Source: Shimia marina (lineage in GTDB: Bacteria; Pseudomonadota; Alphaproteobacteria; Rhodobacterales; Rhodobacteraceae). From it: a stretch of DNA of 64,000 nucleotides. The notes beneath the pieces were generated by a model. The model had not been told where the DNA came from. It searched no databases and saw nothing but the letters and a program-made list of their open reading frames with translations. The position numbers were made by a program, and so were the translations under genes. Shown here one piece after another: positions 7,569 through 14,303 of this stretch. The number at the start of each line of letters is the position of its first letter. Within the stretch, counting starts at the first letter, position 1. The stretch spans positions 323,337-387,336 of the forward strand of contig NZ_CYPW01000006.1 of assembly GCF_001458175.1 (NCBI RefSeq), read 5' to 3'.

Positions 7569-9572
7569 TCAGCACCCTGCCGCCGGGAACCAGACATGAA
7601 ATTCGGTGCCCTGCCCCAGCCTGCTCTGCGCCTCAATAGCCCCATCATAGCGTGCCACCAACTTACTGGTGATGGAAAGGCCCAGTCCGGTGCCTTCTCC
7701 TTGTTTTGTCGTGAAAAAAGGATCGAAAATCCGGGTCAGATGTTCCGCCGTCATGCCAATCCCCGTATCTTTGACGATGATCAAAACACCCTCACGCCCC
7801 TCTCTCTGCTGATCTTCGGCAGCAAGCGTCAGATCCCCGCCCTCTGGCATCGCATGTATGGCATTAACCATCAGATTGATCAGGATTTGTTGCAGCTCCG
7901 TACGGTTGATGGCAACCGTGTTAAGACTGTTCAACTCCTGATGCAGCACGATCTCACTGTTGCTCAGTAGGTGCTGCACCAATGGCAAGGTGTCCAAGAG
8001 GATGTCCGCCGGGCGATGCTGCGCACTGCCCTCAGCATATTCATCCGGGCGCGTGAACTGTAATAGCTTGTTTACAATTAGGAAAATTGAATGAGTCTGC
8101 TCATCAATGAGACGCAGCTCCGTCTTGATCTGATCCGCCTCAGCGCCCAGCTGCACCCGAACCACATCCAAATTGCCCTGTATCACCTGCACAGGGTTGT
8201 TGATCTCATGTGCAATCCCAGCGGCAATCTCCCCGATGGCGGCCAGTTTCTCGGAAACCACCAACTGTTTGGTGGTCGCCTCCAGCCGCCGGTTGACCTC
8301 TTCCAGATCCTGCGTCCGCGCCGCCACGCGCCGCGTAAGCTCCCGATCTCGCTCCTGAATTTGCTCTAACAGACTGTCCATCTGTGCCGCCACACGGCCA
8401 ATTTCACCGCCAGAATTCTCCACGCCGGTGCGCGCCCCAAGGTTGCCCTTTTCCACTTTTGAAATCGTCCGCAGCATGCGCTCCAGCGGGGCAAAAATCT
8501 GCTGTGCCCAGCGCAGGAAAATGGGCACGGAAATCAAGACGATAACCGCAAAAGCCACGGCAAAAGTCAGAATAGTGGAGAATTTTGCATCCCGGAACGG
8601 CTGATCCAAAAAGCCGACGTACAGCATGCCCACACGCCTTCCGAAACTGTCCGTGATCGGCTCATAAGCTGAGATATACCAATCGTTTACCACAAAGGCG
8701 CGATCCAACCAGACCTCTCCGTGATCCAGCACCGCTTCCCGCACAACACCGGACACACGCGTGCCCAGCGCGCGTTCGTCCTGAAACAGGCGCACATTGG
8801 TGGACACCCGCACATCATCCAGAAACAGCGTCGCCGTCCCCTGACTGCCTTCGGTCAAACTGGCTGTCGGATAAACCAAGTCATTGATTGTATCGATAAA
8901 AGTGAGGTTTCGATTGAGCAGAACGCCCCCCACAAGCGCCCCGCTGCGCCCATTGCCAGAGATCGGCGTGGCCGCATGCACCATCATGCCACGGGCCTCT
9001 ACCTTCCGCTCTGTCGGCACCGCAGCCTGCGTCGGCACAAGATCAATCCGCGCCTTATTCGCCAAATACGGAGAGACCTGCCCAAGATCAGAAGCTTCAA
9101 AAACATCAATCCGGGCAGACCCTTGCCCCGCCAAGGCCCCGGCAACAACAGGCCATTTCGTCAGCCCCAGATCATCGACAAACTGGGGCGACGACAACAC
9201 CGAGCCTTCCGGCGTGATGTAATACAGAAAATCCAGTTCCAGCTTCGCACGCTGATATTCCAACAGGGCCAGAATGCCTTTGCTGTCATTCTCCGCCACC
9301 CGGCTCACGAAGCCTGCGGAATCGGCGATAGCCTGCATGCGCAACGTGCTGTTTTCAAGCAATTGGGAGAGATATTGGTCCGCAATGGTCAGCTCCCCAT
9401 TCACCTTTGCGATCAATAGGTTGTCAAATCTCGATGACCAATTGATCGCTGTGATAATGAAGAAAATCGGCATGATGACCAGCGTCGGCAACAGCGCGAT
9501 CGCCAACAATCGCATGCGCACCGATGTCGGCCGACGCTTTGGTCGTGGTGCCCTGTCAAGCCTATCAGTCAT
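7569..9572 (-). CDS. DctB-like sensor histidine kinase
   Basis: 667 residues. Helix 1 is near 20-44, a periplasmic sensor region of about 285 residues follows (cache-like, inferred), helix 2 is near 331-355, then HAMP and coiled coil to about 440. The phosphoacceptor box GEIAAGIAHEINNPVQV has its His at 455, followed by N-box NLMVNAIHAM, DTGIGM, FFTTKQGEGTGLGLS. This is the HisKA_4-type kinase core that pairs with NtrC/DctD regulators. ATG at 9572 overlaps the end of the regulator gene by 8 bases (ATGACTGA), so the pair is translationally coupled; a longer frame upstream lies inside the regulator gene and is rejected. The position after the formate dehydrogenase genes suggests it senses something linked to formate respiration. 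Confidence 0.85.
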   Translation of the reverse strand: MTDRLDRAPRPKRRPTSVRMRLLAIALLPTLVIMPIFFIITAINWSSRFDNLLIAKVNGELTIADQYLSQLLENSTLRMQAIADSAGFVSRVAENDSKGILALLEYQRAKLELDFLYYITPEGSVLSSPQFVDDLGLTKWPVVAGALAGQGSARIDVFEASDLGQVSPYLANKARIDLVPTQAAVPTERKVEARGMMVHAATPISGNGRSGALVGGVLLNRNLTFIDTINDLVYPTASLTEGSQGTATLFLDDVRVSTNVRLFQDERALGTRVSGVVREAVLDHGEVWLDRAFVVNDWYISAYEPITDSFGRRVGMLYVGFLDQPFRDAKFSTILTFAVAFAVIVLISVPIFLRWAQQIFAPLERMLRTISKVEKGNLGARTGVENSGGEIGRVAAQMDSLLEQIQERDRELTRRVAARTQDLEEVNRRLEATTKQLVVSEKLAAIGEIAAGIAHEINNPVQVIQGNLDVVRVQLGAEADQIKTELRLIDEQTHSIFLIVNKLLQFTRPDEYAEGSAQHRPADILLDTLPLVQHLLSNSEIVLHQELNSLNTVAINRTELQQILINLMVNAIHAMPEGGDLTLAAEDQQREGREGVLIIVKDTGIGMTAEHLTRIFDPFFTTKQGEGTGLGLSITSKLVARYDGAIEAQSRLGQGTEFHVWFPAAGC

Positions 9573-10947
9573 TCCACATGGCACATTTACGGTCGATGGT
9601 CTTGCGTGAAATACCCAACCGTCGCGCCGCCTCTGCCCGGTTGCCATCACAGGCATTGAGCACGGTCAGAATATGGCGCCGCTCCACCGCCGCAAGACTG
9701 TCCACAGCCGCCACTTCCTCATCGGATCCATTGGCCGCAAATTCCGCAGGCCATTCGCCCACAATCAAAGACCGTTCAATCAGATTGCGCAACTCTCGCA
9801 CATTGCCCGGCCAGTCATAGCGCGCCATGTTCAACAAAACCCCTTCTGACAGGGTGAGAGGCGGCACGCCCAGCGACCGGGAAATCTCCTGCAAAAACAT
9901 CAACGCCAGCTCTTTCAGATCGCCATTGCGCGCGCGCAGCGGCGGCATCTGAATATTCAACACATTGATCCGATGATACAAATCTTCACGCAGACGCCCC
10001 TCTTTGACGGCGGCTTCCAGATCCGTGTTGGTGGCAAACAAAAACCGCAGATCAAGCGGCACCTCGCGTGAGGAGCCAACAGGCCGCACCTTCAGGTGCT
10101 CAATCACCCGCAGCAAAGCCGCCTGAACGGGCAGGGGCAATTCAACAATCTCATCAAGATAGAGCGTACCGCCATTGGCGTTCATAAACACACCGTCATG
10201 GCGCACCGTGCGGCCACCTGCATCCTGACGGATATGCCCAAACAGCTCATGTTCGATCATATCTCCCGCGATGGTCGCACAATTGATCGGAACAAAGGGC
10301 TTATCTGCACGGGGAGACATCATATGCAAGGCCCGCGCCGCCACTTCTTTGCCGGTTCCAGTGTCCCCTGTCAGCAAGACGGGCGTCGGCAAAGGCGCGG
10401 CCCGCGCCATCGTTACGCGGATCGTCTCAATTTCCGGAGAACTGCCAAGCAACCGCGCCCGGACCTGTTCATTTCCAGACGCAAGCTCATACTTCAAAAG
10501 GTAATTTTCACGCCGTAGGTTCACCCGATCCAAACAGCGCGCAACCGCATTGAGGATCTGGTTGGAGCGAAATGGCTTGAGCACAAAATCCACAGCTCCG
10601 GCCCGCATCGCCTCAATCGCCGTATCCATATCGGCAAAGGCTGTGATCAGGATCGTATCCGCAAAAAAGCCCAGCTTGCGCTGATCACTCAGCCATTCAA
10701 GGCCCGTGGTGCCCGGCATAACATTGTCCAAAATCACAATATCAAAGTGATTGGCATCAAGCATGCGGCTGGCAACTTCGGTGTTGGCCGCCTGCTCGAT
10801 ACGCCCCACGACAGGATCGAGGATTTTGACAATGAAGTTACGGATACCCGGCTCATCATCCACAACCAAAACAGAGGCTGTGGACAGCCCCATGCCAAAT
10901 TCGGACGGCGCTTTGAGTTGCGGACGGAGCCGCTCGATCTGAGTCAT
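9565..10947 (-). CDS. NtrC-like response regulator lacking the GAFTGA sigma-54 motif
   Basis: 460 residues: receiver domain (Asp30/Asp31, phosphoacceptor Asp74, Lys124), AAA+ domain with Walker A GDTGTGK at 194-200 and GGTLYLDEI near Walker B, and a Fis-type helix-turn-helix ending NRAEAARRLGISRKTI. Between ELFGH (234-238) and the Walker B region, the loop that should read GAFTGA reads QDAGGR at 241-246 with no change in length. Known biology: GAFTGA contacts sigma-54, and natural regulators without it (Rhodobacter capsulatus NtrC) act with sigma-70 polymerase. I infer that this one does not activate sigma-54 promoters. It follows the cytochrome gene and precedes its kinase in one transcription unit. 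Confidence 0.9.
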   Translation of the reverse strand: MTQIERLRPQLKAPSEFGMGLSTASVLVVDDEPGIRNFIVKILDPVVGRIEQAANTEVASRMLDANHFDIVILDNVMPGTTGLEWLSDQRKLGFFADTILITAFADMDTAIEAMRAGAVDFVLKPFRSNQILNAVARCLDRVNLRRENYLLKYELASGNEQVRARLLGSSPEIETIRVTMARAAPLPTPVLLTGDTGTGKEVAARALHMMSPRADKPFVPINCATIAGDMIEHELFGHIRQDAGGRTVRHDGVFMNANGGTLYLDEIVELPLPVQAALLRVIEHLKVRPVGSSREVPLDLRFLFATNTDLEAAVKEGRLREDLYHRINVLNIQMPPLRARNGDLKELALMFLQEISRSLGVPPLTLSEGVLLNMARYDWPGNVRELRNLIERSLIVGEWPAEFAANGSDEEVAAVDSLAAVERRHILTVLNACDGNRAEAARRLGISRKTIDRKCAMWND

Positions 10948-10951
10948 CGTG

Positions 10952-11077
10952 TCAGTCCAATCTTACGGAACTCCCGCTGGCCTGATCAGAGGTGGCAAAA
11001 CCAGCTTCGTGCAGGCCGTAGTACGCAACCACGGAAATAACGGCAACCGCCACACAGGCCATAAAAAACGTCTTCAT
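10952..11077 (-). CDS. Predicted 41-residue single-span membrane peptide
   Basis: A short frame of 41 codons opens with ATG one base after the stop of the WD40-cytochrome gene (TGA-C-ATG) and ends 4 bases before the regulator gene, so it fills the gap exactly. GAGGACCA precedes the start at ribosome-binding distance. Residues 4-20 (beginning FFMACVAVAVISVVAYYG) form one hydrophobic helix, followed by a polar tail rich in Ser and Asp. It looks like a small membrane subunit or a signalling peptide of the formate dehydrogenase/two-component unit. I recognise no family. Ribosome binding and placement support it; expression is unproven. Confidence 0.6.
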   Translation of the reverse strand: MKTFFMACVAVAVISVVAYYGLHEAGFATSDQASGSSVRLD

Positions 11078-11078
11078 G

Positions 11079-12377
11079 TCATTGGTCCTCAATATCGCTG
11101 TATAGGCGCAGATAAGCGATCAAATCTGCGCGGTCTTCGGCGCGGGCAATGCGTTGAACTGGCATTTTACTCCCCGCAATATACACGTCTGGCCCCAAAT
11201 CAAAAAGCGCATCAATGGTTTGTCCATTCCAGACGATCTCTGCGTCCTGAAGCGTTTTTGAATAGGTGTAATCCGGCACTGTTCCTGCCGGACGTCCAAA
11301 CAAATCTTTCAACGTCGGCCCTGCCCGACGCGCGCTGTCTCCTGTCAGCGTGTGGCAAATGGAGCATTTACGCTGAAACTGGCGCTCGCCGTTGGAGGCG
11401 CGGTCATTGCCGTTAAGAAAATCCCGATCCTCGGCCACCATGCGGGGCGCATCGCGCGGATCAGACAGGGGCCAGCTGAACATGGCATCATCCAGTCCCC
11501 CGGCATGGATGTTCTGACCATCCGCCGCAAAGGCCAACGCCCAGATCGGCCCACGATGGGTTGCTTTGATATCGCTGGCAATCGACCAATCCACCCTATT
11601 CAGCAAGAGGATATACCCTTCCCCATCACCAACAGCGAGCATCCCTCCATCGCGGCTCATGTCCATCGCCAGAACAGGGCGGCGTTCAAGAGTGATGTCC
11701 TTGATCACCTCGGCACTGTCCAAAGACACGATCTTGGTCACGCCATCCACCGCACCAAACGCCAGCCAGCCAGCCGCTTCATTCAAAACCAGCGTGTTCA
11801 CACCAAAGCCATTGGACAAAAACAACTGCTCCAATGTGCCCCTGTCAAAATCAAATACCCGAATGCGCCCATCCGCTGAGGCCACAAAAAGCACCCTGCC
11901 TTGTTGTGCAAAGGCCACGTCGTTGACGTTGGCACCCACCTGTATGAAACGCGGTGCGGCCCCTGTCAAAGACCATACGCCAAGGCGACTATCCCAACTG
12001 GCACTTACCACATACTGCCGATCCGGTGACACGGCCAAAGACAGGACCTTGCCCAGATGATGGCCAAGCACGCTGGACTGACCAGTCGCCAGATCCCACT
12101 GGCGCACCGCAAAATCATCGCCTGCGGAAACCGCGCGCGCCTCATCAACAAAAGCCACCGCATTCACCGCCGCATCATGCCCCTCCAGCCACTGTGGTTG
12201 TCGGTTGACCCACAGCCCCAGTGCATTGTCAAAACTCGCAGTCAATATGCGACTGCCATCGGGAGACACGGCGATGCCTTTGATGGGCCCACCGTGTCCT
12301 TTCAACTGAAAGAAATCTTCTGCCACAGCCTCCAAGGGCCAAAGGCACAATGCGATCAGCAGCCCGAGATAGCGCAT
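11079..12377 (-). CDS. Periplasmic WD40 beta-propeller fused to cytochrome c
   Basis: 432 residues with a signal peptide (cleavage likely after AVA at 17-19). Residues about 22-305 carry seven WD-like repeats (for example GHGGPIKGIAVSPDGSRILT and KVLSLAVSPDRQYVVSASWD). The C-terminal 110 residues are a class I cytochrome c: CSICH haem site at 338-342, and GSKMPVQR with Met405 as probable axial ligand. Fusions of this kind occur in alphaproteobacterial respiratory clusters. It starts 2 bases after the formate dehydrogenase gamma stop, so I infer a periplasmic electron acceptor, assembly factor or redox sensor input for that enzyme or for the adjacent sensor kinase. Confidence 0.82.
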   Translation of the reverse strand: MRYLGLLIALCLWPLEAVAEDFFQLKGHGGPIKGIAVSPDGSRILTASFDNALGLWVNRQPQWLEGHDAAVNAVAFVDEARAVSAGDDFAVRQWDLATGQSSVLGHHLGKVLSLAVSPDRQYVVSASWDSRLGVWSLTGAAPRFIQVGANVNDVAFAQQGRVLFVASADGRIRVFDFDRGTLEQLFLSNGFGVNTLVLNEAAGWLAFGAVDGVTKIVSLDSAEVIKDITLERRPVLAMDMSRDGGMLAVGDGEGYILLLNRVDWSIASDIKATHRGPIWALAFAADGQNIHAGGLDDAMFSWPLSDPRDAPRMVAEDRDFLNGNDRASNGERQFQRKCSICHTLTGDSARRAGPTLKDLFGRPAGTVPDYTYSKTLQDAEIVWNGQTIDALFDLGPDVYIAGSKMPVQRIARAEDRADLIAYLRLYSDIEDQ

Positions 12378-12379
12378 AT

Positions 12380-13570
12380 TTATTCGGCAGGGGTCGCCTG
12401 ATCCGGCGCGGCATCTGATTTGGCCATTTCTTCCTCATACCAAAGCGAATGGTGCTCTTTGGCCCATTGCTCATCCACTTCACCGGTGGCCATGGTCTCA
12501 AGTGCGCCCTCCATACCCACACTGCCAAGGTAGATATGCGCAATCACGATCGCGATGAAGACAAAGGCCACAATCCCATGCCACAGCTGGCTCAGCTGCA
12601 TCTCTTCATAAGGCGACAGTACCTCTGGCAGAGCGCCCCCAGCGAACAGTTGCGGCAGCCCCGTCATATTGAGCGCATGGAACGTCTTGGCAAACATCGG
12701 CAGCTCAAACGGAAAGAGCAGCGCCAGCCCCGACATGGAAATGGAGACCCCAAGCACAATCACCGCCCAAAAGACAATCTTCTGACCCGCGTTGAACTTC
12801 TTGGCCGGGGGATGCACGCCCTTGGTAAACAATCCGCCCGCCTGCGCCATCCATTTGATATCCGTGCGATCAGGAATGTTGTGCTTCACCCACATCACGA
12901 AAACCATGATCAGAGCCAACATGAAGGCCCAGGCCACATTGTTGTGCACCCATTTGCCCGCCTGCGCGATACTGGCATAGGCCTCATGCCCAAGCCATGG
13001 CAGCAAAAACTTGCGCCCCGCGATCAGGAAAAGCCCGGTCAGCCCCAAAAGAATGAAGGACACGCCCATCACCCAATGCGAAAAGCGCTCAATCGCCAGA
13101 AAACGGATGATGTTGCGTCCGGTTTTGGCCCCTTCAATCATGATCTTGCCGCGCATGGCCCAGAACACACCAATCACCAGCACCATGCCGCCCAACAGAT
13201 ACAAACCATAGGTCAGCAGCGGCCCCTCACGGAAGGCGAGCCAGGCCATGCCGCTGTCCTGAATCAAAAGGCCGGTGGTCGGCCCGCGCGCAGATGTATT
13301 GGTGTCCGCACTCCCGTACCGTAGCGCCCGGAACACATCGGCATCAGAGGCCACGCCCCTTGTGCCCAACTGCCCGATCAGGGCCTCGACATTGCCTTGC
13401 CCGGTGGCATCACGGCGAAAACTGTCATCCAGCTTTTCGCCACGCTGACGGGCCATGATATCTTCAAGCGTTTGGGCTCCGCCTGTTGTGCTCCGATCAG
13501 GAGCCGCATCCTGCGCCACCGCAGGCAGCGTCAGAAACAGGGAAAGAACGATCCAGAGAAGCGCGCGCAT
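12380..13570 (-). CDS. Formate dehydrogenase gamma subunit, cytochrome b556
   Basis: 396 residues from ATG at 13570, preceded by GAGGATGTG and giving a clean signal peptide (ALLWIVLSLFLTLPAVAQ). A longer frame upstream lacks this. An N-terminal periplasmic region of about 100 residues is followed by transmembrane helices. ERFSHWVMG and the later HNNVAWAFM and LWHGIVAFVFIAIVIAHIYLG carry the His that bind haem b in FdnI/FdoI-type subunits. The subunit anchors the alpha-beta dimer in the membrane and passes electrons to quinone. It lies downstream of the beta gene, separated by about 130 bases that hold a strong stem-loop. Confidence 0.9.
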   Translation of the reverse strand: MRALLWIVLSLFLTLPAVAQDAAPDRSTTGGAQTLEDIMARQRGEKLDDSFRRDATGQGNVEALIGQLGTRGVASDADVFRALRYGSADTNTSARGPTTGLLIQDSGMAWLAFREGPLLTYGLYLLGGMVLVIGVFWAMRGKIMIEGAKTGRNIIRFLAIERFSHWVMGVSFILLGLTGLFLIAGRKFLLPWLGHEAYASIAQAGKWVHNNVAWAFMLALIMVFVMWVKHNIPDRTDIKWMAQAGGLFTKGVHPPAKKFNAGQKIVFWAVIVLGVSISMSGLALLFPFELPMFAKTFHALNMTGLPQLFAGGALPEVLSPYEEMQLSQLWHGIVAFVFIAIVIAHIYLGSVGMEGALETMATGEVDEQWAKEHHSLWYEEEMAKSDAAPDQATPAE

Positions 13571-13656
13571 CACATCCTCATGTTGTTTGAGCCACATGCA
13601 TTCACCGGAGGCCTCGTGCCTCAACGGAGCATGTTTGAATTCTTCAAATTAGAGTG

Positions 13657-13684
13657 TCCTACGGCGGCAAAAGCCGCCGTAGGA
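13657..13684 (-). terminator. Perfect 12-bp stem-loop between formate dehydrogenase beta and gamma genes
   Basis: TCCTACGGCGGC at 13657-13668 and its exact complement at 13673-13684 enclose a 4-base loop. In the transcript there is no U-run after the stem, so it is not a standard terminator. It lies just after the beta stop in the direction of transcription. More likely it is an mRNA processing or stability element that sets the ratio of gamma to alpha/beta, or a partial attenuator. Confidence 0.5.
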
Positions 13685-13697
13685 ATCAAAAGCCGCC

Positions 13698-14291
13698 TCA
13701 GCCGCCCTTCTGTTCATAGGCTGTCCCCCAGCCCCAGGCACCTGTGCCAAAGCCACGCGCCACAACCCGCTCACGATAGATGGCGGACACAACGTCACCG
13801 TCACCTGCCAGAAGCGCCTTGGTGGAGCACATCTCCGCACACAACGGCAGCTTGCCTTCAGCAATACGGTTGCGACCGTATTTGGCAAACTCCGCGGTGG
13901 AGTGGGTTTCTTCGGGGCCACCGGCACAGAAGGTACATTTGTCCATCTTGCCGCGGCTGCCAAAGTTGCCCGCCTGCGGATACTGCGGCGCACCGAAAGG
14001 ACACGCATAGAAACAGTAGCCGCAGCCAATGCAGAGATCTTTGGAGTGCAGAACCACACCTTCTTCGTTCTGGTAGAAACAATCCACCGGGCACACGGCC
14101 ATACAGGGCGCATCGGAACAGTGCATACAGGCCACGGAGATAGACCGCTCACCCGGATTTCCGTCGTTGATCGTCACAACGCGACGCCGGTTGATGCCCC
14201 AAGGCACCTCGTGCTCGTTCTTACAGGCCGTGACGCAGGCGTTACATTCGATGCAGCGTTCCGCGTCGCAGAGAAACTTCGCTCTTGCCAT
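13698..14291 (-). CDS. Formate dehydrogenase beta subunit, four-cluster ferredoxin
   Basis: 197 residues with four cysteine groups for [4Fe-4S] clusters: CIECNACVTAC, CMHCSDAPCMAVC, CIGCGYCFYAC and the split CTFC with the later CAEMC. This is the FdxH/FdnH/DmsB-type electron-transfer subunit that links the molybdopterin subunit to cytochrome b. It is shorter than E. coli FdnH (about 294) and lacks its C-terminal transmembrane anchor. No signal peptide is present, as expected for a partner carried across the membrane with the Tat-exported alpha subunit. AAGGAGGAAG precedes the ATG. Twelve bases separate it from the alpha gene. Confidence 0.93.
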   Translation of the reverse strand: MARAKFLCDAERCIECNACVTACKNEHEVPWGINRRRVVTINDGNPGERSISVACMHCSDAPCMAVCPVDCFYQNEEGVVLHSKDLCIGCGYCFYACPFGAPQYPQAGNFGSRGKMDKCTFCAGGPEETHSTAEFAKYGRNRIAEGKLPLCAEMCSTKALLAGDGDVVSAIYRERVVARGFGTGAWGWGTAYEQKGG

Positions 14292-14303
14292 TTCTCTTCC
14301 TCC

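Noticed and set aside
9573-9656. 28-residue N-terminal extension of the sensor kinase
   Set aside because: It lies inside the regulator coding sequence; the ATG at 9572 is coupled to the regulator stop and gives a normal start before helix 1.
9565-10947. Call as a sigma-54-dependent activator
   Set aside because: The GAFTGA loop needed for sigma-54 contact reads QDAGGR.
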